A DNA stretch of 64,000 nt from assembly GCA_046260765.1 (NCBI GenBank), contig JBHEOO010000018.1:1-64000 (forward strand), in the 5' to 3' direction. This document shows positions 30,256 through 39,436 of this stretch, in pieces. How positions within the stretch are numbered: the first letter of the stretch is position 1; each line of letters opens with the position of its first letter. The position numbers were made by a program, and so were the translations under genes. This stretch comes from Chromatocurvus sp046260765. GTDB lineage: Bacteria; Pseudomonadota; Gammaproteobacteria; Pseudomonadales; Halieaceae. A model generated the notes under the pieces. The model made no database searches and was not told the origin of the DNA. It saw only the letters and a list, made by a program, of their open reading frames with translations.

Positions 30256-32423
30256 GGCGATAAATCCGTGGGGTTACCAACGATAAACGTGCTTGAGCCA
30301 GTATGCGCGACCGCGCCCGAGCCTGCGAGTGCAATTTGCACGGAACCCGGCGCCAGCGCCAGCTCCTCCTGCAGGTGCCGTGTCTGCCCGGGCAATCCGC
30401 TATCGGCAGTGTCCACCAGCAGCAGGCGCGGCTGTGGCATGCTCTGTGGCACGCGGTATGTCAGCGGCCTGTCGCCCGCATTCAACACGATCAGGATGGC
30501 ATCTGCCACTGTCCCATCGGGATCGCACTGCAGCAGTGCGTAGAGAATGTCCCGTCGTTCCGTGTCTTCCCAGTGCGCCGGCGTCGCGGGATTGCCATCG
30601 GCGCCGTGCCAGCGGATACACTGGCCGTCGATATCGGGGGTTTCGTGGCGGTAGCGGTCTGCGCGTAGCAGCAGGCTTCGGGCGCGCAGCCCGGTCAGCA
30701 CTCGCGTGAGCTCGCGCAGTTGCGCGCCGTCCGGGCCGATCTGCGTCCAGTCCAGCCAGGTCAGCGGGTTGTCCTGGCAGTAGGCGTTGTTGTTGCCCTG
30801 CTGACTGCGGCCGAACTCGTCCCCGGCCTGCAGCATCGGGACGCCCTGTGATACGGCGAGGGTGGCGATGGCGTTGCGCTGTCGTTGCCAGCGCCGGCAC
30901 TCTATGTCCGATTCCGTCGCGGGGCCCTCGACGCCGAGGTTATCGCTCACGTTATCGGCATGGCCGTCACGGTTGTCCTCACCATTGGCCTCGTTGTGGC
31001 GCTCGCTGTAGCTCACCAGGTCGCGCAGGGTGAAGCCGTCGTGGCTGCAGACGAAGTTGATGCTGGCCGCCGGCGCACTCGCCCGTGGCGCGAAGATGTC
31101 GCCGGAGCCGGTCAGACGCTGTCCCAGTTCCGGCAGCTGTCCGCTGTCGCCGCGCCAGAAGCGACGCACGCTGTCGCGGTAGCGGTCGTTCCACTCGCTC
31201 CAGCCGCCGGGCAGATTGCCCAGCTGATACCCGCCGTGTCCGATATCCCAGGGTTCCCCGATCAGCTTGCAGTGTCGCAGCACTGGGTCGCTGTTGATGG
31301 CGCACAGCAATGCCGCGTCGGGCTGATAGTGACCGTGCCCGCGGCCCAGCACCGGTGCCAGATCAAAACGGAAGCCGTCCACGTCCATGTCTCTCGCCCA
31401 GTAGCGCAGGCTGTCCAGAACCAGGCGGCGCACCATCGGATGTCCCGTATCCAGGGTATTGCCGCAGCCGGTATCGTTAACATAATAGCGGGGCTGGTCG
31501 GGCTGAAGACGGTAGTAGCTCCGATTGTCGATGCCGCGCAGACTCAGTGTCGGCCCCAGTTCGTCGCTCTCGGCGCTGTGGTTGTAGACCACGTCCAGTA
31601 TCACCTCGAGCCCGGCATCGTGCACCGTGTCGACCATGGCGCGAAATGCTGCGGCGCCCGCGCGTCCCGTATAGGCTGGATGCGGCACGAAAAACGCCAG
31701 CGTGTTGTAACCCCAGTAGTTTTGCAGGCCCCGTCGGTGCAATGCGTATTCATCGATAAAAGCGTGTACCGGCAGCAGTTCCACCGCCGTAATGCCGAGG
31801 GCGCGCAGATAGTCGAGGCTTGCAGGGTGAGCCAGTCCGCCGCAGGTGCCGCGCAGGGTTTCCGGGATATCCGGATGCAGGTGGGTAAATCCCGCAAGGT
31901 GTAGCTCGTAGATCCAGGTGTCCGCCATGGGGATTCCTGGCCGGCGACTCTGGACGGGCGGCATCGCCTCTGTAACAACGGCCTTTGGCATGTGTGCACT
32001 ATTATCGAGATCGCAGAACGACAGATCGGCGTCGGGCTTGTCCCGCTGATAGCCGAAGTGACTGTCGTGCCACACGAAGTCACCGCGCAGCAACTTTGCG
32101 TAGGGGTCGAGCAGGAGTTTGTTCGGGTTGAAGCGCAGCCCCGCGTCGGGCTCAAAGGGACCGTATAGCCGATAACCATAGCAGGTGCCGGGGCCAGCAC
32201 CGGCAAGAAAACCGTGCCAGATATCGCCATCGCGTGTCTGCAGCCGATGGCGCGCTGTCTCGGTGATGCCATCATCTGTATACAGACAGAGCTCAACTGC
32301 CTCGGCCTCGGCAGAGAACAGGGCGAAATTGCAGCCGTCGTCCTGCGGCGTTGCGCCCAGCATCTTGCTGTCACCGGCGGGGAGCGCCTGTTCGACCGGT
32401 CCTCTGGCGGCTGTCTGGGTCAT
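30252..32423 (-). CDS. glgX: glycogen debranching enzyme, isoamylase type
   Basis: This 723-residue GH13 enzyme hydrolyses alpha-1,6 branches left by glycogen phosphorylase. It has an N-terminal carbohydrate-binding module (about 15-120), a TIM-barrel with VILDVVYNHSAESDELG, the nucleophile Asp in VDGFRFDLAPVLG, the acid Glu in LIGEPWDIGHGGYQ and the transition-state His/Asp in CSHDGFTLRDL, and a C-terminal beta domain. It is the first gene of the minus-strand glg cluster and is divergent from malQ over a 140-base gap. With no branching enzyme nearby, the need for a debranching enzyme implies a glgB elsewhere or dietary branched glucans. Confidence 0.95.
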   Translation of the reverse strand: MTQTAARGPVEQALPAGDSKMLGATPQDDGCNFALFSAEAEAVELCLYTDDGITETARHRLQTRDGDIWHGFLAGAGPGTCYGYRLYGPFEPDAGLRFNPNKLLLDPYAKLLRGDFVWHDSHFGYQRDKPDADLSFCDLDNSAHMPKAVVTEAMPPVQSRRPGIPMADTWIYELHLAGFTHLHPDIPETLRGTCGGLAHPASLDYLRALGITAVELLPVHAFIDEYALHRRGLQNYWGYNTLAFFVPHPAYTGRAGAAAFRAMVDTVHDAGLEVILDVVYNHSAESDELGPTLSLRGIDNRSYYRLQPDQPRYYVNDTGCGNTLDTGHPMVRRLVLDSLRYWARDMDVDGFRFDLAPVLGRGHGHYQPDAALLCAINSDPVLRHCKLIGEPWDIGHGGYQLGNLPGGWSEWNDRYRDSVRRFWRGDSGQLPELGQRLTGSGDIFAPRASAPAASINFVCSHDGFTLRDLVSYSERHNEANGEDNRDGHADNVSDNLGVEGPATESDIECRRWQRQRNAIATLAVSQGVPMLQAGDEFGRSQQGNNNAYCQDNPLTWLDWTQIGPDGAQLRELTRVLTGLRARSLLLRADRYRHETPDIDGQCIRWHGADGNPATPAHWEDTERRDILYALLQCDPDGTVADAILIVLNAGDRPLTYRVPQSMPQPRLLLVDTADSGLPGQTRHLQEELALAPGSVQIALAGSGAVAHTGSSTFIVGNPTDLSP

Positions 32424-32510
32424 CGGCTTTCCATTTTCCGCTTCACAATTGACACCCGATCTCGTTTACCATGTGCTGCTCTCTTTTTCTTGCCGGGCAG
32501 TGCTCCGGTT

Positions 32511-32549
32511 GTCATGCCTGACAGTCATGCCTGATTGTCATGTCCAGTT
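32511..32549 (+). repeat. 13-base tandem repeat, three units
   Basis: Three head-to-tail units start at 32511, 32524 and 32537, the first two reading GTCATGCCTGA plus two bases, the third diverged (GTCATGTCCAGTT). They occupy the leader of malQ and end 14 bases before its ATG. The period differs from the 11 bases of a Pho box. Each unit contains an ATG, which gives short out-of-frame starts ahead of malQ. Confidence 0.7.
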
Positions 32550-32563
32550 GATGTGGAGCCATT

Positions 32564-34141
32564 ATGCAGATTGAAGCGACACAGGGGGAGTCCATGACGG
32601 ACGCCGACAATACAGAGCTGCCGCTGGCAGCGCGCGCCAGCGGCGTACTCCTGCACATCACTTCGCTGCCCTCACCCTGGGGGACGGGGGATCTGGGTCG
32701 CTGCGCCTACGACTTCGTGCGGCGCCTGCAGCGGGCAGGGCAGCGTTACTGGCAGGTGCTGCCGCTCAACCCGGTTGACGCCGTGGCCGGCGATTCGCCC
32801 TATTACAGCGTAAGCTCCATGGCCGGTAATCCGCTGCTGGTGGATCTGTCCGCGCTGGTCGAGGCCGGGCTGCTGTCTGCCGATGAGTTGATCGAGCCGG
32901 TCGCGTCCGACACAGGGCGGACCGATTTTGAGCTCGCCCGTGCCAATAAGTATCCGCTTCTGGAGCGGGCGCAGCACCGGTTCGGCGAGGACGGTGAATC
33001 GCCCGCGTTTCGCGAATTCTGCAAACGCGAAGCCTACTGGCTGGACGATCACGCCCTGTTCTGTGCGATCAAGACAGAGTATCCGATGGTCTGGAGCGAC
33101 TGGCCCGCGGCCTTGCGCGATCGTGATCCGGAAGCGCTGGCGGCGGCACGGCGGCGACTCGCGTCTGTTATTGCCCGGGAAAAGCGCTGGCAGTTCTTCT
33201 TTTTCTGGCAATGGGAGGCCCTGCGTGCCCATGCCGCAGAACACGGGGTTTTCCTGTTTGGTGACACGCCGATTTATGTCAGTTTCGACAGTGTGGACGT
33301 CTGGGCTCACCCGTTTCTGTTCCAGCTCGATGCGCAGCGCCGGCCGCTGGCCGTAGCGGGTGTGCCGCCTGATTATTTCAGCGCCACAGGGCAGCTGTGG
33401 AACAACCCCCTGTACGACTGGGACGCGTTGCGCGCATCCGGGTATCGCTGGTGGCGGGAGCGCATGGCGGCGCTGTTGCGGCGTTTTGACGTGGTGCGCA
33501 TCGATCATTTCCGCGGTCTCGCGCAGTACTGGGCAGTGCCCGCCGGCGCCAAGTCTGCCATCGGCGGCGAGTGGCGCGATGTCCCGAGCCACGATTTTTT
33601 CGACACGCTGATGCGGGAGCTCGATCCGTTTCCCGTGGTGGCTGAGGATCTTGGCACCATCACCGCGGACGTGACCGCGCTCAGGGATCACTACGGCTTT
33701 CCCGGCATGGTTGTGCTTCAATTTGCCTTTGGCGAAGACGATCCGCACAACCCCTACCTGCCGGAAAACCATCCCGAGAACGCCATTGCTTATTTGGGCA
33801 CACACGATAACGACACGGCGCTGGGGTGGCTGCAGAGCGAGGCGGACGATGAAATCAGGGCACGCCTTTGTCACTACATTGACTGCAGCGGGGACGATGC
33901 AGAACTGGTGGCGCGACTGGTCGCGTTGCTGATGTCGTCTTCGGCACGTATCGCCATCGTCACCGCCCAGGATCTGCTGGCGCTGCCGGGGTCTGCACGC
34001 ATGAACAATCCCGGTCTGCCTGGTGATAACTGGTGCTGGCAGCTGACGAGAGGGCAGTGGGAGGCACTGACCCTGATGGATCTTGGTGACCTGAGCGAGG
34101 CGTCAGGTCGCCTGGCGGGATCTGGTCCGATTCGGACCTGA
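32564..34141 (+). CDS. malQ: 4-alpha-glucanotransferase (amylomaltase)
   Basis: This 525-residue GH77 enzyme disproportionates maltodextrins. Conserved blocks are GVLLHITSLPSPWGTGDLG, YWQVLPLNP, the nucleophile region VVRIDHFRGLAQYW, the acid-base region VAEDLGTI and the C-terminal LGTHDNDTALGW. A GGAG five bases before the ATG at 32564 supports that start; an ATG at 32594 is the alternative. It is divergent from glgX and completes the glycogen-turnover set. Its last residues (GPIRT) and its stop codon come from a palindromic repeat at 34124-34138 that also tails another gene near 46.64 kb. Confidence 0.94.
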   Translation: MQIEATQGESMTDADNTELPLAARASGVLLHITSLPSPWGTGDLGRCAYDFVRRLQRAGQRYWQVLPLNPVDAVAGDSPYYSVSSMAGNPLLVDLSALVEAGLLSADELIEPVASDTGRTDFELARANKYPLLERAQHRFGEDGESPAFREFCKREAYWLDDHALFCAIKTEYPMVWSDWPAALRDRDPEALAAARRRLASVIAREKRWQFFFFWQWEALRAHAAEHGVFLFGDTPIYVSFDSVDVWAHPFLFQLDAQRRPLAVAGVPPDYFSATGQLWNNPLYDWDALRASGYRWWRERMAALLRRFDVVRIDHFRGLAQYWAVPAGAKSAIGGEWRDVPSHDFFDTLMRELDPFPVVAEDLGTITADVTALRDHYGFPGMVVLQFAFGEDDPHNPYLPENHPENAIAYLGTHDNDTALGWLQSEADDEIRARLCHYIDCSGDDAELVARLVALLMSSSARIAIVTAQDLLALPGSARMNNPGLPGDNWCWQLTRGQWEALTLMDLGDLSEASGRLAGSGPIRT

Positions 34142-34145
34142 CCTC
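34124..34145 (+). repeat. palindromic repeat, copy 1
   Basis: A perfect 7-base inverted repeat (GGTCCGA, T, TCGGACC at 34124-34138) continues into CTGACCTC. It forms the end of malQ, encoding GPIRT and the TGA. Related copies lie at 46626-46654 and 48766-48786. Confidence 0.7.
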
Positions 34146-34165
34146 AAAAAGGGATCACATCAAAT

Positions 34166-35047
34166 ATGCAAGATATCATCGACATTCTGCAGGACGACCT
34201 CAGCGTCTTCGCGCTCCCACTTTACCTGGGGGCGATTCTGCTCGAGGCTGCGTATTCGAGTCGCAACGCGCTGGGTTATTACCGTTTTCGTGACACGCTG
34301 ACGTCTCTGAGTATGCTGTTGGCCTCGGCGCTGGTGGAATTTCTGCCACGGCTGCTGGCGCTTTGGCTGATCATCCAGCTGCACGATATCAGTCCGCTGC
34401 GCGACGTGGTGCAGAGACAGTGGTGGGCGTGGCTACTCCTGTTCTTCCTCGATGATTTCAGCTATTACTGGTTTCACCGCAGTAACCACAGCGTCCGTCT
34501 GCTGTGGGCCGGCCATGTCAACCATCACTCCTCGCAGTACCTGAATTTTGGCACGGCGCTGCGCCAGGGTGTCGGCGAGCGTATCCACAAGTTCCTGTTC
34601 TGGCTGTGGCTGCCGCTGCTGGGTTTTGACGCGGCCATGATTATCAACATGATCGGGCTCAATCTGTTCTATCAGTTCTGGGTTCATACCCGCAGCGTGG
34701 GCCGCCTGCACCCATGGATAGAGGCGGTATTCAATACGCCCTCGCACCACCGCGTGCACCACGGCTCCAATCCACGCTATATCGACCGCAATCACGGCGG
34801 CGTGCTGATCATCTGGGACAGGTTGTTCGGCACCTTCAGCGAGGAGTGCGCGGACGATCCGGTGCGCTATGGCCTGACCCGAAATCTCGACTCTCATAAT
34901 CCGTGGACCGTGCTGAGCTACGAGTACCGGGCCATTGCCCGCGATGTTCGTGGTGCCGGCAGCTGGCGTGAACGCTGCGCCTGTGTTTTTGGTCCACCCG
35001 GTAGGCGGCCTGCAACAGAGGCAGAGCGTCAGGTGGTCACGGGCTGA
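34166..35047 (+). CDS. sterol desaturase/fatty acid hydroxylase family protein
   Basis: This 293-residue membrane di-iron oxygenase has the three histidine clusters of the family: HRSNH (H-x3-H), HVNHH (H-x2-HH) at about residues 110-125, and HHRVHHG near 195, set between four or so hydrophobic segments. Such enzymes hydroxylate or desaturate sterols, carotenoids or fatty acids using O2. It starts 24 bases after malQ, behind the palindromic repeat, and is followed after 2 bases by a lipoprotein phosphatase-like gene. The C-terminus is basic. The lipid substrate is unknown. Confidence 0.92.
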   Translation: MQDIIDILQDDLSVFALPLYLGAILLEAAYSSRNALGYYRFRDTLTSLSMLLASALVEFLPRLLALWLIIQLHDISPLRDVVQRQWWAWLLLFFLDDFSYYWFHRSNHSVRLLWAGHVNHHSSQYLNFGTALRQGVGERIHKFLFWLWLPLLGFDAAMIINMIGLNLFYQFWVHTRSVGRLHPWIEAVFNTPSHHRVHHGSNPRYIDRNHGGVLIIWDRLFGTFSEECADDPVRYGLTRNLDSHNPWTVLSYEYRAIARDVRGAGSWRERCACVFGPPGRRPATEAERQVVTG

Positions 35048-35049
35048 TC

Positions 35050-36078
35050 GTGCTGGCTTCACGTGTGTTACTTGCCCATGCTCTCCTGTTGCTTCTGGCG
35101 CTGCTGCTTGTCGCCTGTCAGTCGTCGCCACCGATGATGCCCGCGCCTGCGGGCAGCCCGGGATTCGACGCCCTGCGAGTGGTGACATTCAACACAGGTT
35201 CGGGCAAATCGGTTGACCGGCTGCGTGACGCCAATGCGGGCTACGGTCCTGCACAGGCGCAGATTGCAGATCGCTGGTACGGGAATGGGCTGGCGTGGCC
35301 GGCGGTCATTCGCGATGTGCGAACGTTTCTGGATAAAGTTGACGCCGATATTGTGGGTCTGCAGGAGGTGTTCTACAGCGGTCACTGCCCGGACATCCCG
35401 CCACCCGCCCGCGAAGGATTTGTGTGTGAAACCTGGCAGCAGGGCGATGCCACGGTGGCGCAGCGCATTCTCGGCGCGGACTACCAGCTGGCCTGTCATA
35501 CGGGTAAGCCGGACAAGTGCCTGGCGGTTCACCGACGTCTCGGCAGCATTGCGGGCTGTGAAGATGCGCTCTGCCTGCAAGGAATGGAGGGCCTCGATGA
35601 TGATGGCTGCGGCGCGGGTAACCGGGTGGCAGCGGCCACAGTGCAGCTGGTCGAGGGTGGTTCGCTGCGCGTGGTCCACGCGCATGGCACCTCGGGGCTG
35701 ACTCGGGCGGACGCGCGGTGCCGTCTCGGCCAGATCGAGGCGATAGCCGGCGAGGGGGGCGCTGCACCTGAATTTGGCCTGATCCTAGGTGATTTCAATA
35801 CCGATCCCGGTCGGGTGACCTGGCTGGATCCTGCGGCCAGAGCCTTGCGACAGTTTGCGCAGCCCCCGGGCAACTACCGCTTCATGACGAATGTCGGCTT
35901 GTTTGCGCGCCCGACATTTCTGTCTTTTCTGAATATTGATCATGTTCTTGCTGCGGGCATGTCGGGGGACTGCTGGTACGCCGGGCGCACGCCGGAGACA
36001 TCGCCGGTCACTGAGCTTGTGTATCTGGATCATACTGCCGTTGTCTGCGATCTGAGCACGTTCTCGCAGCGGCCATGA
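35050..36078 (+). CDS. endonuclease/exonuclease/phosphatase-fold lipoprotein
   Basis: This 342-residue protein begins with a lipoprotein signal (LLLLLALLLVACQS) and then has the EEP fold: VVTFNTGSGKS, DADIVGLQEVFYSGHC with the catalytic Glu, LGDFNTDPGRVTW (metal-binding Asp/Asn) and the terminal LDHTAVVCDL. Members hydrolyse phosphodiesters or phospholipids such as sphingomyelin. Four extra cysteines in the middle (CHTGKPDKC, CEDALC) suggest disulfides and an extracytoplasmic location. The GTG start lies two bases after the hydroxylase gene, so the two are probably cotranscribed and may both act on lipids, which is inference. Confidence 0.82.
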   Translation: MLASRVLLAHALLLLLALLLVACQSSPPMMPAPAGSPGFDALRVVTFNTGSGKSVDRLRDANAGYGPAQAQIADRWYGNGLAWPAVIRDVRTFLDKVDADIVGLQEVFYSGHCPDIPPPAREGFVCETWQQGDATVAQRILGADYQLACHTGKPDKCLAVHRRLGSIAGCEDALCLQGMEGLDDDGCGAGNRVAAATVQLVEGGSLRVVHAHGTSGLTRADARCRLGQIEAIAGEGGAAPEFGLILGDFNTDPGRVTWLDPAARALRQFAQPPGNYRFMTNVGLFARPTFLSFLNIDHVLAAGMSGDCWYAGRTPETSPVTELVYLDHTAVVCDLSTFSQRP

Positions 36079-36117
36079 CGTTTCCGACCACACCAGGGCA
36101 GGGCATCGGCATCGGCA

Positions 36118-36810
36118 TTGGCTACGGCGTCAGCTGGACGGTGCGTAAACGCGCTGTATGTCAAAGAGCGCTTTGGCATTGCGGCGCCCGTGCACCGTGG
36201 CGCTGCACAGGCATCGGGTCCGGCGCTGGGTGAGGGTTATCCGGACTTTGTGCACGGGCGCAACGGCCTCGGCGACATTGCATTCAATGAGCCCGCGCTG
36301 CACGAGGAACCGCTGCCGGCGGCAGAGGCGAATATCGCTGGCGACCCGGTTGCGGCGGATGCGGTGTTTGTCAGTGGCATGCCGTTGACGGTCGTGGGTC
36401 TGGATGTCACCGCGAAGACGCGCATGGACGAGTCGTTCATCCACACCCTGCGCGAGCGCGCCGGTGATGCCGGCGAGTTCATCTACCAGACCACGCGCGT
36501 TTATTTCGATTTCTACGAGCAAAGCGGTGGTTCCCGCGAATGCCCTATTCACGATTCCAGTGCCGTGGCCTGTCTGCTGGCGCCGACTCTCTACCGCACG
36601 CGGTTACGGGCTGTGCGCGTGGCAACGGAGGGCATCGCTATCGGTCAGACGGTGGCGGGGGAGCCTGGCGTGAGCTATGTGTCGGATGCCTGGCGTCATG
36701 CTCCGCCAATACGGGTCTGTGCGGATGTGGATGCCGACGCGGTGCGCGCCCTTTATCTGGATACCCTGGCGTTTGCAGGGGAGGCGCACCAGACGCGTCT
36801 TCGCCTGTGA
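36118..36810 (+). pseudogene. nucleoside hydrolase remnant
   Basis: The translation resembles inosine/uridine-preferring nucleoside hydrolases (IUNH family, about 310 residues) but is broken. Recognisable parts are VKERFGIAAPVHRG, the loop VHGRNGLGDIAF, AEANIAGDPVAADAVFVSGM with PLTVVGLDVT, and the late active-site CPIHDSSAVACLL. Two blocks are missing: the N-terminal DTDPGxDD calcium-binding motif, with about 50 residues, and an internal block of about 60 residues carrying GPLTN and the MGG segment, because EPALHEEP runs straight into LPAAEANI. The remaining frame is open, so the loss occurred by clean deletions. A functional N-ribohydrolase is not expected. Confidence 0.82.
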
Positions 36811-36836
36811 CGCCCCGTACAGCCGACGTCTGCCTG

Positions 36837-37685
36837 TCAGTGCCGGTTGATCGCCTGTAGACGCTCGGTGAGGTAGCTACCCGCCGTGTAGCGGTCGGAC
36901 AGTACCGTATCCAGCCGCGGTGCCATGAAGTACGGAATGGCGTAGCGCGAAATGTTATCCGCTGCTGCAGACGGGTTTACCACGCGATGGGTGGTGGATG
37001 GAAAGTAGCCGCGGGTGGCCTCGCACAGCATATCGCCGGCGTTGATGATGAGCTCGCCCCGGTTGCCATTGACCTCGAGCCAGTCGCCTCGTCGGTCACG
37101 TACCTGGAGCCCGGGTTGTTCGGCCACCGGGAGCAGAGTCAGCAGGTTGATATCCTCATGGGCTGCGGCGCGCACCGCCCCAATAACTTTCGGGCCGGTG
37201 AGCGGCGGATAGTGCAGTACGCGCAGCAGGCTCACTTCCTTCGACAGCAGCGAGCTGAGCCGGCCGGGGAGTGCTGCGAGGACATCGCTCGGCGCGTTTG
37301 TCTGCAGCCAGTCGAGTATCTCCACGCCGAGTGCGAAGGCGCGATCCAGGTAGTCGAGAGTGTCCGGCGCGAGGTCGGGTGGAAGAAGCTCCTCCGGAAA
37401 TACGTGATAAAACTCCTTGAGATCCCTCACCGGGTGTCCGACTGCGGTTTCTGACACATCGGCGGGGACAAAGCCGACAGTATTGTCCGAGTGCCGGGTC
37501 GGGCGCATCAGGTAGCTGTGCTTGTCCTCACCGCTGAAGAATGCACCCCACTGCCGGTAAAGGCGCTTCAGCAGATCCTCGGATAACGGATGGTGGCTGA
37601 GCACGGCAAAGCCCGTATCGCGCAGTGACTGCACCAGGTGCTCGCCGGCGGTGGCAGAGCGATAATCGATAGTCTGGACGTTCAA
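36837..37685 (-). CDS. isopenicillin N synthase-like 2-oxoglutarate/Fe(II) oxygenase
   Basis: This 282-residue protein has the double-stranded beta-helix fold of plant-type non-haem iron oxygenases. Iron ligands are His and Asp in AAHEDINLLTLLP (H-x-D) and His in PSTTHRVVNP; the following NISRYAIPYF holds the Arg that binds the 2-oxoglutarate carboxylate. The N-terminal part (DTGFAVLSHHPLSEDLL) is the usual DIOX_N domain. Bacterial members modify varied metabolites and the substrate is not identifiable. It stands alone, convergent with the nucleoside hydrolase remnant. Confidence 0.9.
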   Translation of the reverse strand: MNVQTIDYRSATAGEHLVQSLRDTGFAVLSHHPLSEDLLKRLYRQWGAFFSGEDKHSYLMRPTRHSDNTVGFVPADVSETAVGHPVRDLKEFYHVFPEELLPPDLAPDTLDYLDRAFALGVEILDWLQTNAPSDVLAALPGRLSSLLSKEVSLLRVLHYPPLTGPKVIGAVRAAAHEDINLLTLLPVAEQPGLQVRDRRGDWLEVNGNRGELIINAGDMLCEATRGYFPSTTHRVVNPSAAADNISRYAIPYFMAPRLDTVLSDRYTAGSYLTERLQAINRH

Positions 37686-37765
37686 GCCTGTGGGTCTCCG
37701 GTGAGCGGGCTGCCAGGGTGGGTTTCGGGGCGGAGATGATCCCCGCTGCGCCTGCGGGGTGCAAG

Positions 37766-38869
37766 TCAGAGCAGGTCTGTCAGCGTAATACCAATGCCCA
37801 GCCGGTGAGTGCGCGCATCGTAGTCGATCAGACTCTCGCCATAACCGTTGAAATACTGCACATAGCCGCGAAAGCGGCGACTGATGGGGAAGCTCCAGTC
37901 GAGCTGTATGGCGCCTTTGCTGTCGTCGCCGCCGCGCAGGTTGTTGCGTGCAAGCACGGAGAATTCATGGCGATCGTTGCGCCAGGCGAGCGTTACATCG
38001 CCATAACCCATGTAGTTCCAGATCGAAGGATTGTCGTCTTTCTCGCGGCTCTCAGGCACGCGATACCACGAGCGCAGCCTGATGAGCATTGCGTCGCGCT
38101 CAAAGTCAGCGCTGGCGATCACCCGGTTCCAGCTGCGCGACAGTATCTGGCTGCGGCCGTTGGAATGGTGATTGAAGCTCAGTCCCAGCTGCGTGTTGGT
38201 GAAGCCCAGCAGGCTTTTGTCATTATCCACCGTGAACATGAGCTCAGGCTGGTAGTTGGTTTCCCGAAATGGCGAGGAAAGGTCGCTGTTGTAGACCTGC
38301 CACCAGCTCTCCTGCGTGTAGGCGGCCCAGAGATTGGTGCCTTCGCCAAGTACGTCGCGCACCGCCAGTGCCTTGAAGCTGATCTGAAATTTGGCTTCTT
38401 CCTGCTGCAGCCCTTCTCCCGGGAACAGATTTTGCCAGGGCTCGCGATTGAGGTTGTTGTTCCAGGTGACCGGAAGCAGGTAGTTGCGGTGGTAGGGCAG
38501 CACGGCCCAGGGCAGGTCGGCGATAGCTGACTCCACGCTCATACGCTGTCGCGCAAGGCCCGGCTGTGCGGCGGCGATCATCGAGTCGTCGGGTCCGAAA
38601 GCGTCGCTGGCCGCATCCCCGGTACTATCAGCCACGACGCCATCAATCCCTGTTGATCTGCTCCCTGTTGAGCTGTTTGCCTCGTTTGCTTTGAGCGATG
38701 CGGCCATTGCGTCGAAGCAGGCCAGCCGTGTTGTATTGTCGCTGATTGCAGCACAGGCCTGAATGCCGTTTTCCTCGACCTGGGCCGCTGTGTTGAAACA
38801 GGAGAACGCAGCGCTCACCAGGCATGCCCGGAGGATGGCCGGGCGTGCACTCCTGTATGTCGGACGCAT
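37766..38869 (-). CDS. pldA: outer membrane phospholipase A
   Basis: This 367-residue protein is an outer-membrane beta-barrel phospholipase. The catalytic His-x-Ser lies in FNHHSNGRSQ and the catalytic Asn in SRSWNRV, matching the E. coli PldA dyad and Asn156; LPYHRNYLLPVTWNNN marks the start of the barrel and ITLTDLL its end. A calcium-dependent dimer is the active form in the family. The start at 38869 gives a signal peptide (MRPTYRSARPAILRACLVSA); the frame opens at 38920. About 90 residues precede the barrel, longer than in E. coli, and contain a short cysteine-bearing segment (NGIQACAAISDNTTRLACFD) of unknown role. Confidence 0.92.
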   Translation of the reverse strand: MRPTYRSARPAILRACLVSAAFSCFNTAAQVEENGIQACAAISDNTTRLACFDAMAASLKANEANSSTGSRSTGIDGVVADSTGDAASDAFGPDDSMIAAAQPGLARQRMSVESAIADLPWAVLPYHRNYLLPVTWNNNLNREPWQNLFPGEGLQQEEAKFQISFKALAVRDVLGEGTNLWAAYTQESWWQVYNSDLSSPFRETNYQPELMFTVDNDKSLLGFTNTQLGLSFNHHSNGRSQILSRSWNRVIASADFERDAMLIRLRSWYRVPESREKDDNPSIWNYMGYGDVTLAWRNDRHEFSVLARNNLRGGDDSKGAIQLDWSFPISRRFRGYVQYFNGYGESLIDYDARTHRLGIGITLTDLL

Positions 38870-38912
38870 GGAATTCCGCCTACAGCACGCAACATCTTGC
38901 AGTGAAAAAGAG

Positions 38913-39332
38913 CTATTCAAGAACCGACGCGTCCATCACTTTTTCGAACTTCCCTAATGTGCAGGATCCCAGCTGCATGCCGCTCATCATATCCACCACC
39001 GTAATGATGTCCATGCTGCAGTACGAATTCATGGGTGTGCGGTGGATGAAACTGTTGCGCTTTAGCCCGTAACAGGTCTGAGCCAGATGATTGACATATT
39101 TGGCACTGCCACGCATGTGGAAAAGCAGCGTCTGGTCGTCCACGGTCTGGATCCTGCGGATCTGCGATATCGGCAGGCAATGTCGCGTCTCTGCCGTCTC
39201 CGGTGGCGCAATAAGGTCCATGGCGGATTTTTGTGCGGCGTCAATCTCCTGCGGCTGCTCGGCTTGTGCCTGGTCATGAATGGGCATCCACAGCAGTGCT
39301 GTCAGTGCAAGCATCGAGGGACGGAATTTCAT
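38913..39332 (-). CDS. small exported protein, DUF6491-like
   Basis: This 139-residue protein has a signal peptide (MKFRPSMLALTALLWMPIHD, cleavage after QAQA). The mature part reads CLPISQIRRIQTVDDQTLLF, then GSAKYVNHLAQTCYGL and MNSYCSMDIITVVD, a cysteine pattern I associate with the DUF6491 family, although I cannot verify the family number. It would be periplasmic, with four or five cysteines that could form disulfides. It is 43 bases upstream of pldA on the same strand and may share its promoter. No function is known. Confidence 0.72.
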   Translation of the reverse strand: MKFRPSMLALTALLWMPIHDQAQAEQPQEIDAAQKSAMDLIAPPETAETRHCLPISQIRRIQTVDDQTLLFHMRGSAKYVNHLAQTCYGLKRNSFIHRTPMNSYCSMDIITVVDMMSGMQLGSCTLGKFEKVMDASVLE

Positions 39333-39436
39333 GGTAGGCCTCCTTGAGTGCGATAGCTCGGCACGGCGTTCGCCTGAAGCTGAATGCCAGAGATCACGCT
39401 GGTAGTATAGAGGCTTTTTCGGGGAGGATTTGCATC

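Noticed and set aside
30885..31904. Plus-strand reading frame opposite glgX
   Set aside because: glgX on the minus strand carries all GH13 motifs; the plus frame has no recognisable domain.
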